Shown here: positions 47,160 through 61,200 of the stretch, in pieces
Position numbering within the stretch: the stretch's first letter is position 1
Layout: every line of letters begins with the position of its first letter
Source: Mortierella sp. BCC40632
Taxonomy: Eukaryota > Mortierellomycota > Mortierellomycetes > Mortierellales > Mortierellaceae
DNA length: 64,000 bases
Direction: 5' to 3'
Assembly (NCBI GenBank): GCA_011634665.1
Contig: WAEK01000010.1
Location: 802,001 to 866,000, forward strand
Position numbers and translations under genes: made by a program
The notes under the pieces: model-generated
The model's database searches: none
Seen by the model: the letters and a program-made list of their open reading frames with translations, nothing else
Told to the model about the DNA's origin: nothing

Positions 47160-47430
47160 ATAGACAAACTATCTTCTCATGAACTTCTTACCATCTTGTT
47201 GACGTTCAAGTGGTCCATCCTCTCAATCTCTCTATCAGGCAAAAAGCTTATCACTATAGTAGAGCTTTACGGGCAGTAACAAAGTCTCCTTTCTTTTTGC
47301 TTCAAGCTATTGATGTATGATTCTGTGATCTTTAGTTCTGTGCGGATAAAAATATGAAGACATGCAGTGCATATTCGAGATCATCTCTGACATTCCTCAG
47401 GTATCGTCCTCCCAAGTCGACCAACATATC
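47160..47430 (-). pseudogene. Channel copy E, pseudogene, detached 5' part (exon 4 region)
   Basis: The region aligns with 55845-56100 of copy G. It retains an exon 4 acceptor-like AATAG, then LEAKRKETLLLP-like coding sequence that soon hits a stop, and the exon end CAAGATG before GTAAG. It is the same decayed gene as 38590-44660, now separated from it by the GTPase-bearing segment. Similarity ends near 47430, so exons 1-3 are missing. Confidence 0.8.
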
Positions 47431-47778
47431 GAGAAACTTGAAACCAAAGTCAAGCTGATGCGAAAAGAGCTCGCCTAAAAGGAAGTGATTTGGTCCTCAG
47501 CGGAACTACAATATGGGTTACTATCGAAACCCAAGCGCAAGCATGATTCTTAGGGTCACCAATAAGTAGAAGGCACGGATGAGAACAAGATGGTGTCTTT
47601 GGAGAGAACAGCGCTGCGAAAAGATGCATATCGTGCTCTTCAGCAGGCAAGGGTCGAAGTGTGAGTTTCAGAAAAAGGCAGACACTCCACGAGATCAAAG
47701 TCTATGTCAAGCCCTCTATCATAAGTGGAGTTGGCTCATTGTGTACGTGGTGCAAAGGACAGGAGGAGAATGCTTCCT

Positions 47779-47811
<33 letters not shown>

Positions 47812-48364
47812 GGGTGGATCAGCGGCAGGGCCCTGGAGTTGGTAATCGGATCAAAGGATGGGCAAGGAGAGGAGGAGGATGGATGGATGGATGGAAGGAA
47901 TGACTAAGGGAGTGAAGGAGTGGGATGGAGAGTGTCTAAACAGGCGCAGTGAATCCCTTTGCTTTGCTTGGCTGGAAGAAGACACCGCACAATACTCTCT
48001 CTCTCACTCCTTCTTGTCACCCCACGCACTAAGCAGGAAGAGACGATGCACAGCATTGCATCTTCTCCTTTCCCTCTCTTTTTCTCACGATCCCTCATTC
48101 ATCCTTCTCTTTTCTTTCTTTCTTTCTTCCTTCCTTCCTTCCTTCCTTTCCTTCCTTTCCTTCTCCTCTTCACTCTCGTCTCTTCCTCAACCACCTCTTC
48201 TAATACCTCTGCCATCTTTTCACCTTTGCTCACCATGCAACAGGTGACTCTCAAAGTAGATTCCTTTTCAGCATCCATCCATCCATCCATCCATCCATCC
48301 ATCCATCCATCCATCCATCCATCCATCCATCCATCCATCCATCAAACAGAACCAGAACCAAGCA
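47431..48364. other. Gene-free stretch with simple repeats
   Basis: No gene is supported. It holds a poly-T run of about 26 (47785-47810), GGAT repeats (47878-47894), CTTT/CCTT repeats (48110-48165) and the CCAT array at 48272-48344. Confidence 0.6.
48272..48344. repeat. (CCAT)n microsatellite
   Basis: About 18 uninterrupted CCAT units. Confidence 0.97.
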
Positions 48365-48605
48365 GACTAACTTGATGTTCACAACAAGGGGCCTGCCTGA
48401 TTTCCATGACGCCTCTAGCCGGCATAGAGTCAAGCTGCTCGTAGGATCAGGGAAATGTACTAAAACATTTTCTGCCTTTTCTCTCTGACTCCATGCAACG
48501 ATCATACTTTTTTGCAAAGTATATTACACCATAGCACTACACAGCGGTTGTCATTCATAGGCCTTGGAGACCTATGACATTCACCTTGATCGACAGGTTA
48601 TGAGT
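48365..48605 (+). repeat. Dispersed repeat with coding remnant (copy 2)
   Basis: Matches 32480-32770. The frame corresponding to the other copy is more decayed here. Both copies lie at borders of inserted DNA within the channel array, so the repeat is likely part of a larger mobile element. Confidence 0.55.
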
Positions 48606-48917
48606 CAATGGAGAGCCTGGATAGATCCAAGGCCCCCATCCGCCATGCATTTTTATATGGCTCGCCCCATTAATTACAAGGATGGGCCGAACATGGTCGA
48701 CTGTGACCTTGCCACACCATCCAGCAAAGACACAGCAGTGGCACAATATGTGTCGACAGGTGAAGGGGTTCGGCCTCAGTGGCACGAGTCAGCAAGATCC
48801 CTTTTACTACTGAAATAGTGCTGTCAACCAAACTCTACAGTAGTTCGTCATAGTTGGGGTCGTGCTTCTCAAGCTGTTTGTACGAGTGGGAAGAAGGATG
48901 ATCCTGTAGATCGGACT

Positions 48918-50056
48918 AGCTCAGCTCCTCAGAAGTTAGGACCCTGACCCTGGAGCTGCTGCAAGGCTGCAAGAATGGTTTGTATATTTCCGCTTGATAT
49001 CTGACATATCCTTCTTGAGTACAACGATCTAGAGCTCTTGTCGGGCGAGCTGCTCTACAAGAACCTGTTAACCTTCACCCTGTAAGAGACTCGTCGCAAC
49101 AGCTGTAGCCCCGGGCTCATGAAGCTAGTGGTTCAGGTAAGGCCACTTTTGGAGAGTTGTCGGTTGACTCGGAGGAACGAGTGTCTTGGTCATCGTCAAA
49201 GAGGACCTCTTCATCCTTCTTGGTGACTCCTCGGTTGTGCTGCTTCACTTGGTATGGAGTTGCTGTGTAATAGATTGTTAGAATGAACCGGTTGAAGATC
49301 TCGCGAATGCCTTTTTCAGGATATACAGGGACCATATTGGAGATATTGGATGACTAGTCATTAGCACTCTTGAAGGATCGCCGTCTCTCTACAATTAAAG
49401 CAGCGATACCAATGGGATACGAACTACTTTCCAGGGATATGATGCAACATGTTCTTGACACTCTCAACATATCAAAGTCTGCTCTCGAGCCACACCTGAC
49501 GCTAAGAGTCGTCAGCCTTGACTAAGGCGCTGTTGAGAGCTATCGTGGGACTAAGCCATAGTCATTGGGTTTTATTAGTCAGTTCGACTGGTGGTTTGTT
49601 AGGATACCATCCAGGGCTACTGAACAAAGCAACGCTGAGATTGATTCACATTGCTCTATCGACTCACCAATCAACGCGTTGAGTATTAGGACCGACGAGA
49701 ATGTAAAGAAGACCACCATCACCGACAAAAGAGACCCATTCTTGGACGATCCCTCAGTATCTCCTACATCATTCTCGTACATGTCGTTGTTCAGGGAATC
49801 GTGCCGCCCTCCCTACATTCAGGAATGCAAGTTGTATTAAGCAGATGAGGGTGTTGCTAGCCAATGGGTTTGATCCGCCTACAGGAGACGAGCAGTATTA
49901 TCACATCAGTCCTGAGCACAGGTGTCAGGGTCATGCCATAGTCAGGAATACCGTGCTGATAGCTCCAAGAAAGTCATCCAGGAATTTAGCACCGGCTAGC
50001 CCTTCTACGCCATTCACACTGTTGGCATCGAAATTGCCGAGGTGATTCAAAGCCAT
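48918..50056 (-). pseudogene. Short channel copy F (pore, S6 and C-terminus only)
   Basis: Same plan as short copy D: its own ATG at 50056 (MALNHLGNFD), about 40 codons to the pore-loop end, then a GGRHDSLN/S6 exon (about 49815-49668), the TRP-box-like exon and the last exon (to about 48918). Lesions: a TAG at 49502-49504 replaces the conserved Trp codon, the donor after the TRP-box-like exon is GAAAG instead of GTAAG, and the first donor is GC instead of GT. The coiled-coil part is degraded. It is clearly inactive, but the retained start and upstream flank show that the short form was once a stable gene plan. Confidence 0.8.
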
Positions 50057-50658
50057 GATACCTACTGAGGAGGAAAATATGAAGCAAAAATAAGGATGGA
50101 GAATGAAGCTTCTTTAAATACACTCTTGAAAGTCTCTCCTCGTACAAATCCGCGCCTCCTACTTCTTTCCAAGTTTTTTGTTTTCAAAGCTCTTTATCAA
50201 GAAGGATGTAGACTCTTTATTTTCCATGAACTACAGATTCCTCCCTCCTCATCTCCCACTGCTCATGCTCAACCCTAAGCAAGGGCATTGCCTCCCCTCC
50301 CCCGCTTCTTGATTACAGCGGGCAATCTATCAATCTATTTGGATCATGAGTATGCAGGGAATGCTATAGACCAGAACGACTCATCCTCTTTAGAACTCGA
50401 CCGAGAACAACAAAACACCTAATAGATCACCATTCAGTTCCATACAAGTCAACTCCTTTGCTGAGCCCAAACTATCTTCCCAGAGAGCTCCTCCCAACTT
50501 GACAATGCAAGATATGAAATGACATCGCTTGGCAGGACACTCTCTTTATTTTAAAACATCTTTTGTTATTCAACATGAAGGTTGCTGTCACAGCGCTCAT
50601 GGGTTATTTTAGTCTCTAGTTCTGAGGCTCCTGCAGCGCTTTGTGGATGGTATGAGCA
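50057..50658. promoter_or_regulatory. Spacer between F and G
   Basis: No gene. The left two thirds match the flank of short copy D (25822-26397). The right end is the 3' flank of copy G. Confidence 0.5.
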
Positions 50659-53600
50659 TCAAGCCTCTCGGATGCTAGACTTCTGACTTTGGGACTGTTG
50701 CAAAACTGCAAGTATAGCACGGACATCCTGTTTGACATCCGAGATCTCGTCTTTGATATCCAAGATCTCAGCCTTAAGTTCGACATACCGTGCATGTGAC
50801 TTTTCAATATCATCGTTCAAATCGGATGTTGTTTTCCTTTGCTGCTGGTCTGTTATATGCATCTTATTGCTACCGTCATCCCGCTCTCCACTTTTGCCCT
50901 CGTACTGACTCCTGACGAACAATAAATCTTCCTTGAGGGTATTAATCTGAAGCTCTTGTCGAGCAAGCTGCTGTTCTTGTCGGGTGAGCTGGTCCACAAG
51001 AGTCTGCTGGCCCCAGTCCTGCAAAGAGCTTTTAGCCACACCTGTCGTCTCAGTGTCTGGAGTCAACGGTGCTGACGAGGTATCTTTTGGTATGGTGTTG
51101 ACCGACTCTGAGGAAAGAGAATTCTGATCATCATCAAAGAGAACCTCCTCGTCCTTCTTGGTAATTCTTCGCTCGTACTGCTTCACTTGGTATGGAGTAG
51201 CTGTGTAGTAGATCATCTGGGGAAACCAGTCGAAAGTGTCGCGGAAGCCTTTTTTTCAAAGCCGCAAGGGTGGCAATGGAGATATTGGATAGCAGACTAG
51301 GCATTAGCACTCTAGAATTTTTTTTTTTAGCAAATAAACCAGCGATGCCAGTGAGTTTGGGAGCATTTACCAGGGATGTGGTACGACATGTTCTCGGCAT
51401 TCTCGACATATCGGAGTCTGTTCTCGAGCCACACCTGTCGCCAAGAATCGTCAGCCTTGACAAAGGCACTGTTGATCAAAGCTGTCGTAGGACAGTGTTG
51501 TCACCAAATTCTGTTAGTCAACACCCTCAGAGTAAAGTCCACATAAACACAATCAGGAACTACTAGACACAACAACGGTGAGTTTGCTCCGCACATTCAC
51601 GTAGACTCACCAATCAACACATTGAGCATCAGGATCGACGAGAATGTAAAGAATACCATCACCATCAACAGGAGTGACTTGTTCTTGTATGATCCACTTT
51701 TATCCCCAATGCCAACCTCTGACATGTCGTCGTTCAGAGGATCGTATCGCCCTCCCTTCATCCAGGAATGCGAGTTGTGGTTAGAAATAGAAAGTGTTGC
51801 TAGACAGTGAGTTTGATCCGCCTACAGAATTCGAACAGTATTATCACCTCAGTCCCGAGTACACATATCAGGATCTTACCATCATCAGATACACAGTGCT
51901 GATCGCTCCAAGAAAGTCTTCCGGGAGGTGAACACCATCTAATCCTTCTTTACCATCCACACCGCCATGCACAATATGAACAATGGCAATGGTGAAGAAG
52001 AGCATGCTGGCTGCAAGTACCATGAAGAATACCTTGATCTCTTGAAGGATCCCAAACACAATCGTGATGTACTTGCACACCGTCTCGCTTACTCGGAGCT
52101 CAGCTAGCTATGAGAGCGTGTTGAGTAAGCCTGATTAATGGTTTTGGTCAAAGCATTTTCATGACACTGACTAAATCACTGCTCAGTTGCCTCTTGTCGA
52201 CCCTGCTGTTCTCTGATACACGTACCAAGTGGAGGAACACAAACACAACACTGAAACTAAAGTCTGATGTCACAGCTTCTGGATCTTGATTCACAATGTT
52301 GACAATCTGATGGATACTCGTGGCGAGAGGGTAGGAGTAGGTGACCAGATCCAGTATGTTGTAAGGAGATCTAACACATCAAAGCAAATTGAGCTCTCAG
52401 ATTAGGCTATCACAGTCCACAATGCACGGTAAATGGCTACGATCCACAAGTATTTCAATGTCAAACATACCGAAAATACAGAGACCGAGACCTCTGATCA
52501 TCCAATGGGTTCTTCCTGATTCTCTCCTGTCTCTTTCCTGAAATCAACAGCTTCACTCCTGAGATCCACCGACCTATCCTTCTTGCAATCCCCTCATTAC
52601 CGCTATCCTCCTCCTCGTCTTCCTCCTCCTCCTTGGTCTCTGAAGAGAGATAATACCGACATTCTCGCCATTGAAGGAACTCAAGCCAGAGGAATACACA
52701 TGAGAGGAAAGCGATTGCTGAGAACATTCCGAGAAGAAGACCGGTCTCCTCCTTGGAGTAGACTTGCATTAGAGCTCCACTCACAATGAGGAGAGAATAC
52801 ACACACTGTGTCCCAAATCGAACCATCCACACGGCATACACAAATGAGTTCCTGAAAGTGAGTAGATCACAGCAAATGTCATTAAAACTGAACATCCCGA
52901 CTTAGTCCTCAATCTTTAGGCTTGCATCTAGTTTCAATACATACCACTTGTACTGGATCACGGCTTCCATGGCTGGATTGTCAAGGATATCGAGATTGTA
53001 GAAGCGAGGTCGAATGTAAACATGGCTGAAAGGGTTCACGGTGAACAGGATGCTGTGGTAGAGAGCCTGAATCCATGTTGTCTTCTGAGGTGAGTAGTGA
53101 AGGGGAAATTCGTTACATGAAGCATGTACCAATGGAACGAACGACCAGAGAAGATTGACAGGAGCAACAAATACATCCTCTATGAATGTACTGTTGAGTG
53201 GATCAGGCTCTTCATTGGAGCCGTGTAGTTGAAGGATCAGATTCTTGCACTCATAGATCTTTCTGTCATCTGAAGTCCAGAACCAACGGAGCGTTGGAGG
53301 GTGCACAATCTTGTGATTGTCGATAATAAACTTTCGATCATGGCTTCGAATATACGCAAATCCTCTTGTGATCCGGAGTGCTAGATCAGGGTGTCTGGCT
53401 GTGAGGTCATCCATGCATTCAAGCAAGTACAGGATGTAGGTGATATCGTTAGACACTTTTGCCTTGTTGAGACAGTATTTGATTAGGGTGTGAGTGGTCC
53501 TGAGTACTGCTGGATCTGTCTTGGCAGTGTTGAGAATGATTCCCACAGGGTTGGACCCTTTTGAGTAGGCTCTCAAAGGGATCCACCTGTTTCGATTCTT

Positions 53601-56600
53601 GTTGGAGCTTTCTTGTAATAACTTCTCCAGGATGTGCTCTATTCTGTCCCTATTGTACCTTTTCAAGAGGCTACAGAGTGTTGACATCAAGGACCCTGAG
53701 TCACCACTAGGAGTATGATAGTAATTAACAAAAGAGCCAAGATACTTGACCACAGCAACTGACTTTTCATCAATCTCCGTTTTTTGTAAAGGTATAAGAT
53801 CGATCAGGTCCTCAAAAACTACTCTTCCATCCAATGACGCCCATGATTTTCCCTCACAGAGTTGGACTACTCTCTTATCTTTAGTGAGAGTAGGATAACC
53901 TCCGTGGGGGCAGGTATTCAATTCGGCTCTTCGCATGATAGGTGTTCTCTGGTGAAACAGAAGCTCGAGTTCTTCTTGTGACGACTGTGGAAGTCTCCAG
54001 GCCGAGAATCGTACAGAACTGTAGTCGTCTTCCACCATTATGATCTGAGAACCCCGCTCCAACAAATACGATTTAGATGATTCCCACAAATACTCTCGCG
54101 ATTTGCCGTCTGTGAATCGGATTAACACTGACATCTTCATATATGGCAAGTTCTCAATCGCCTGGACCTCAACTGTTCCTCCAGGATAGGATATCTCTGT
54201 TCCATACTTGATCTCAGGAACCTTAGAAAGATCCGATGCACAGTGTGGAGTACACTGCGTCTTGAACTTGACATCCGATATCACATCCTCCAGGAAAGAT
54301 ACCTCGATGGTTGGACCGTTGTGATGAGCCACCACAGTCGACTTGACATTGGTTCCATCCCACGTTGATCCAGTCTTGATATCTCGCATAACGATACTTG
54401 AAGGTATCTGTGGCACGATAAAATGCTTGAGTTGAGCTAGATTTCTCAAATCACCGACAAACCAGTTGATCGACGACCCATTGGAACCGGTGCACACCAT
54501 TCTCCTGTCTCCCTCGAGAAACCCCTCCCACCTCTCAGACCCCTTATGTGACAACAGAAGAGCTCCAGATGTTGTCGAATACAATAGCTGAGTCTTCTCA
54601 GTGATAACTGCCAAAGTGTTTCCAGTTGATGAGAGGTGGAGATTCCTGATCTCACTAGTGACGGTGATATCAGTCTGGTACTTTGGAATACTAGTATCCA
54701 GGCTCCAGATTGAGACTTGGTAAGGTGACACTATCAATGCGAGAATCCCTCCTGCTAATGCGAATGTAAATTGCTCAAGAACGCCAATATAAAAGTATCG
54801 CATGAGAGGAACACGGTAGAGCATCTCCCATTGGTTTGTTGTCTTGTACACACCAACTTCCTGTAGATCACCAGCAACGAGTCTCTCGGAGTCGTCATCC
54901 CATTGGGAGGTGGAGATATAGGTGAACATAGCTTTCCCATTGAACGACTGTAGCTTGGAGCATTGGCTGTGGCGATTTGATATTTGGAGTGGCCGTGACA
55001 TCTCTTGATCCTGAGGCTGTTGTAGATTTGTATTCCTGGAGTGTTCAAATACAAAGATCCTTCTCGCCATTAAATCGATCGCATTGTAAACAACAATCTG
55101 AGATCCATCCCATGACAGCAATAGATCGCAACTCCATAAGCCGGAGACACTATCAAACTCAGTGTACGCCCTGGATACCGCGTTTGGAAACGGATAGGTG
55201 ACTCTAGAGATAGTCTCTGATAGTCCTAGCTCCCATAGGTCGAGGAACCACCTGTATCGAGCTTGTGAGAGGGTTGCAGCATGTGAGCCTGACGCTGAAA
55301 TCGCTAATTTCATAATCGACACTGGTTTCTGTACGTCACTAGAGTTGTCATTGATGTTGTACTGAATGTTGAATGCCCTCCTTGGGGACGGTATCTGAGG
55401 AAGGATACAGTCTATCATCGTATTATTGAATCAATCCATTTCTGTTTAGAGACCTGTGTAATTTATCTAGATTTGACCTTCTCATAGTACCAACAAACGT
55501 ACCAAACGAGCTCACACTTGGCAGACTCTCGCTGAACTCTGCATAACAGACCAACGGAGATCCTGTGTTTGATCCATCCTTTCGATGTACTTTAATACCG
55601 AAATCCGGCTCGGATTGACATCGGAGCAGCACTCTAACAAACGAGGTCTCTCCTATCAACAGCGAGCATCGCAGGACAAAACAGTGAGGAGCAGAATATA
55701 GTTAGGCCACAAATAAGTGTTACGAGTATCATCCCAGAGACTCTACACTACTCACCTGCTTCTTGAGGGTGGTCTAGATTGATCTCCTACTCAGAGAACA
55801 CAATCTTGTTAGATGGTTGGTGAAAATATGGTATTGACCAAAGACAGACTACCTTATCATGAACACCTTACCATCTTATCAATGTACAGGCAGTCAATCC
55901 CCTCAGCCTCTCTGTCGATCATGAAGCATACTATTAGATAGTAAAGCTCCCAGCGCTGTAGCTGAGTCTCCTCCTTTTTGGCTATAAGCTATTAATGAAT
56001 GATTTGTGATCCATTAGTTCTGTGTGGACAAAAAAAAAGAGATAAAGTGCATTTTCGAGGTCATCTCTGAAATACCCTAGAGAATGTCTTCACAAGTCGT
56101 ATCGGCTCTGAGTAGCTCCTACAGTATCCGGATTAAGAGAAGTATGTCTGGTGTGAGTAGTAGCCTAATTCAAATAAGGATAAATCCATCAATGAAGCGA
56201 TACTCACTTGCTTGATCCTTCAAAAAAGGATCCATCAACGTTCTGCGGTAGTGAGAAAAATAGCCGCGTAGTCTTGTAGTCTTGAGAGATTGGTCAGTAT
56301 ACCTATCATGGCTCCTGGAGAGTGGAGATCGGATATGAGGGCTCAATTGCAGAGGAGACGTCGTCACATACCAGGAATGCCATTCTCAAGATCACTCTTC
56401 ATCTGAGTCTCATATTCCTCGATGGATGTGAACGGTGCTGTCCTTGTGCTTTCGTCAGTGGTTTGACCTGGTTGTGGACTGCTGGTTGATGTTGAATCAC
56501 TACGAGATTCATAGTCCTCGGCCTCTGAGTTTTCTGCACCGTTTCCTTCTTGGGTGTCCAACTGAGTGGTTGTGGAAAAGTCATCAAAAGGCCCTTGCAC

Positions 56601-56891
56601 AGGGTGTGTGTTTGAAGTGTCACCCGTGTCGATCGTGGCTGGTGTATTGACATCTAGACCCTCAACCCCGACATCTCTACTACTGCCACTCTGTTCGAGA
56701 GCTCCACCATTTGGCTTAAATCCACTTTGCTGGTTGGTCGACTGGTCGAGGTAGCCACTGGTGCTTGGATCATAGTGAGAACTGCTGTCACAGGTCTCCA
56801 AACTCTCGGTCGACTCCAGGGGCTGTTCGGAAGTGACAGTGACGGCGGTGTATTCTGGCTTGGAGAGTGTTGAGAGAGGAATTGCACTCAT
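50659..56891 (-). CDS. Channel copy G: WD40-like / six-TM ion-transport (TRP-like) protein
   Basis: Full-length paralogue without a visible lesion. The start (MSAIPLS) is at 56891, exon 1 runs to 56372, the WD40-like exon is 55411-52945 and the last exon is 51248-50659. Blades show VSIWSLDTS-like and LDLWELGLS-like repeats. S1 (FVYAVWMVRFGTQC), S2 (AIAFLSCVFLWLEFLQW), a short acidic linker (EEEEDEEED), S3-S5, the pore region and S6 (FSSILMLNVLIG) are intact. The C-terminal coiled coil has repeated Leu/Arg heptads (LTRQEQQLARQEL). The last intron ends with only 7 A before the acceptor, against 40 in copy H. The 3' end is very similar to H, including introns. Confidence 0.85.
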
Positions 56892-57621
56892 GGTACTTCC
56901 GTCGGGAGGTCAAGAAGAAGTAATGTAGAAAGGAGGAAGCCAAAGATGAAGATGATGGTGGAGGAGCAAATTTTGTTTCTGCCCTTTGTCAGGTACCACG
57001 ACCACTTGGTAAAGCTGTACCTTCGCCCTTTCAACCAAACAATCCCCCTCCCCCCCCCTTTTTTTTTCTGATCACAGGAATCAGCTGCAGGAGTGTCCAG
57101 GACAAGGACCAATGTTGAGGGTCCTCCTCCACCGCCGAAACCACAGTTGTTCTGTCCAATCTCCAGCTTCATTCCCTGAGAAATGCTTCAAGGACGACCA
57201 ACAGAATGAGTTTTCTAGCTCCTGTGTCCCTCTCTCTCCCCACTTGCATTTGCTCTTCCTCACTCTTTGCTCGAAACCAACGTGCTCCCTACTCAAACCT
57301 CCAACCCATCACTCTGGCTCCTGGAAGAAGAGGAGATCTAAAAGCCAAAAAGAACTCGCAAACCATTCAGCTCGTCAGGTGACTCGACACGACTTGATTT
57401 CCTAGTTGACCCTGACCCTCCAACAAGGACTCTCTCTCTCTTCTCTCTCTCCAACTTGGCGACACAGAGTACAGTTTACTGGCACTTGCTGGATGAACCC
57501 ATTCATCAAATAGACACACACACAAGCGTTTAATGAGCATGGTGCCTCTTCACATAACATGGAGGGCCTCAGCTGTACCATCAACTCAACTCAACTCGAT
57601 GTTCTCACAACAGTCTATGGA
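56892..57621. promoter_or_regulatory. Spacer between G and H
   Basis: No gene is supported. It is the presumed promoter of copy G on the minus strand, with a C8/T9 run near 57050-57068 and CT repeats near 57427-57450. Confidence 0.45.
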
Positions 57622-58167
57622 TTAGTTTTTCTGACTCTGGAGGTCTTTCAGGATCTCAAGAAGGGCACGGATGTCTTCATGCTTGAGTTCGACATCTCCT
57701 GTCTGTGGCCTTTCAGCACCGACACTCATATTGGATCTTTCTCCGCATGAATGTGAATGCAGCTCCTCGTCTCTCTCGCTCTTCTCAGTCAAATTGTTTC
57801 CTGGCAAACGAAGCAGAGCACTAATTTGACTTTCTTGCCGAGCAAGCTGACTTTCTTGTCGAGCAAGCTGACTTTCTAGTCGAGCAAGTTGCTGCTCTTG
57901 TCGGGTGAGCTGGTCCACAAAAGTCTGTTGGACTTCGTTCTGCATAGCACTCTTTGTCACTGCTGTGGCCTCGGTGTTTGGAGTCAAAGACGCTGACGAG
58001 GTGTCTTTTGATGTGGTGTTGGCTGACTCTGAGGAAAGAGAATTCTGATCATCGTCAAAGAGAACCTCCTCGTCCTTCTTGGTAATTCTTCGCTCGTACT
58101 GCTTCACTTGGTATGGAGTAGCTGTGTAGTAGATCATCTGAGGAAACCAATCGAATGTGTCGCGGAA

Positions 58168-58217
<50 letters not shown>

Positions 58218-61200
58218 CCGCAAGGGTGGTAATGGAGATATTGGATGACAGACTAGGCGTTAGCACTCGAGAGAACTTTTTTTTTTTTTTTTTTTTTTTT
58301 TTTAGCAAATATACCAGCGATGCCAATGAGTTTATGAGCATTTACCAGGTATGTGGTACGACATGTTCTCGGCACTCTCAACATACCGAAGTCTGTTCTC
58401 GAGCCACACCTGTCGCCAAGAGTCGTCAGCCTTGACAAAGGCACTGTTGATCAGAGCTATCATAGGACAGTATTGTCACCAAAGCGTGTTAGTCAACAGC
58501 CTCAGCATAGTCCACATGAACACAATCAGGAACTACTAGACACAACAACGGTGAGTTTGCTCCGCACATTCACACCAACTCACCAATCAACACATTGAGC
58601 ATCAGGATCGACGAGAATGTAAAGAATACCATCACCATCAACAGGAGTGACTTGTTCTTGTATGATCCACTTTTATCCCCAATGCCAACCTCTGACATGT
58701 CGTCGTTCAGAGGATCGTATCGCCCTCCCTACATCCAGGAATACAATTAGTGGATAGAGGTTGAGAGCGCTGTTATACAATAGGTTTGGTCCGCATACAG
58801 AAATCGAACATCATTATCACTTTAGTACTATGCACAAATGTCAGGATTTTACCATCATCAGGTACACAGTGCTGATCGCTCCAAGAAAGTCTTCCGGGAG
58901 GTGAACACCATCTAATCCTCCTTTACCTCCTACACCGCCATGCACAATATGAACAATGGCAATAGTGAAGAAGAGCATGCTGGCTGCAAGTACCATGAAG
59001 AACACCTTGATCTCTTGAAGGATCCCAAACACAATCGTGATGTACTTGCACACCGTCTCGCTTACTCGGAGCTCAGCTAGCTATGAGAGTGCGTTGAACG
59101 GAGCTGTTTAGTAGTTTGGTAAAAGCACATCGATGGTTCTGATTGAATTACTGCTCAGCTGCCTCTTGTCGACCCTGCTGTTCTCTGATACACGTACCAA
59201 GTGGAGGAACACAAACACAACACTGAAACTAAAGTCTGATGTCACAGCTTCTGGATCTTGATTCACAATGTTGACAATCTGATGGATACTCGTGGCGAGA
59301 GGGTAGGAGTAGGTGACCAGATCCAGTATGTTGTAAGGAGATCTAACACATTAAAGCGAGTTGGGCTCTCAGGTTAGGCTACTGCAGTTCACAATACACA
59401 TGCAGGTACCACCTCACAGGGATTTCAGTGTCAAACATACCGAAAATACATAGACCGAGACCTCCGGAGACCCCCCTGTCCCTTTCCTAATATCAACAAC
59501 TTCGCTCCTGAGATCCGCTGACCTATCCTTGCAATCATTCCATAACCAATGCTCTTCTCCTTCTTTCCTCCTTCATTTTTCTTCTTCTCCTCATTGGCCC
59601 CTGAGTATATAAAATACCGACATTCTCGCCATTGAAGGAACTCGAGCCAGAGGAATACACATGAGAGGAAAGCGATTGCTGAGAACACTCCGAGGAGAAG
59701 GCCGGTCTCCTTGGAGTAGACTTGCATTAGAGCTCCACTCACAATGAGGAGAGAATACACACACTGTGTCGCAAATCGAACCATCCACACGGCATACACA
59801 AATGAGTTCCTAGAAGTGAATGAATCTCCACAATTATCAGTACAACTGGTTTCCTCTGACATTCCAACTGTGCTCTCAAATCATGCGATAAGGGATGGCA
59901 TCCGATATCAACACATACCACTTGTATTGGATCACAGCTTCGATGGATGGATTGTCAAGGATATCGAGACTGTAGAAATGAGGCCGAATGTAAACATGGC
60001 TGAAAGGGTTCATGCTAAACAGGATGCTGTGGTAGAAAGCCTGTTTCCACGTTGTCTTCTGGGGTGAGTATGGAATTGGAAATTCGTTACATAGAGTTTG
60101 CGATGATGGAGCAAATGACCAGAGGAGATTGACAGGAGCAACAAACACATCTTCTATGAATGTACTGTTGAGTGGATCGGGCTTTTCATTGTTGGCATGC
60201 ATTTGAAGGATCGGATTCTTGCACTCATAGATCTTCCGGCCAATCGAAGTCCAGAACCGACGAAGTGTTGGAGAGTGTACAATCTTGTGATTGTCGATAA
60301 TGAAATTTCGGTCATAGCATTGAAAATAGGCAAATTCTCTTGTGATCCGGAGTGCTAAATCATAGTGTCTAGCCTTGAGGTCATCCATGCATTCAAGCAA
60401 GTACAGAACGTAGGTGATATTGTTAGACACCTTCGCCTGTTCGAAACTGTACTTGATTAGGATATGAGCGATTCTGAGTGCCGTTGGATAAGTCTTTGCT
60501 TTGTCAAGAATGATTCCCACAGGATTAGACCCTTTTGAGTAGGCTCTCAATGGGACCCAACGGTTTCGATCCTTGTTGGAGTTTTCTTGTAATAGTTTTT
60601 CCAGAATATTCTCAACTTCGTCAACATTGAATATCTTTAAGTACCTACAGAGTGTTGACATCAAGGACTCTGAGTGGTCACTAGGCGATTCATAGTAATT
60701 GACAAAAGTGTCCAGATACTTGAGCGTCGCAACTGACACTTCATTACTCCTAATCTTTTCATTAGATAAAAGATAGAACAAGTCCTCAAAAGGTACTCTT
60801 CCATCCAATGATTCCCATGATTTCTCCTGACAGAGCTGGACCACTTTCTCATTGGTAGTAAAGGTAGGGTAACCTCCATGAGAACAGATACTCAGCTTGG
60901 CTCCTTGTCCTAAGCCAGGGGTCTTCTGGGAAACAAGAAGTTTGAGTTTCTCTCTTGATGACTGTGGAAGTCTCCAGGTCGAGAAGCTCTCAGAGCCAGG
61001 ATAGTCTATCACCACCATGAGCTGAGAATCCCTCTCCAAGAAGTAGAGTCTAGAAGATATCCACCAATATTCTCGTGATTTGCCATCAATGAATCGGACT
61101 CGCACTGCAATCTTCTTAAATTGGTAGATTCCAGCAACCTGGATCTCGATTGTTCCTCTAATTCCTGTCGCATGGGCCTCGATTGTTCCTCCAGGGTATG

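Noticed and set aside
47431..47480. Short similarity (TCGAGAAACTTGAA) to the WD40-like exon
   Set aside because: Only about 14 bp in an otherwise unrelated context; probably chance.
48272..48344. Regular short repeats resembling an array
   Set aside because: A tetranucleotide microsatellite without spacers, so not a CRISPR-type array.
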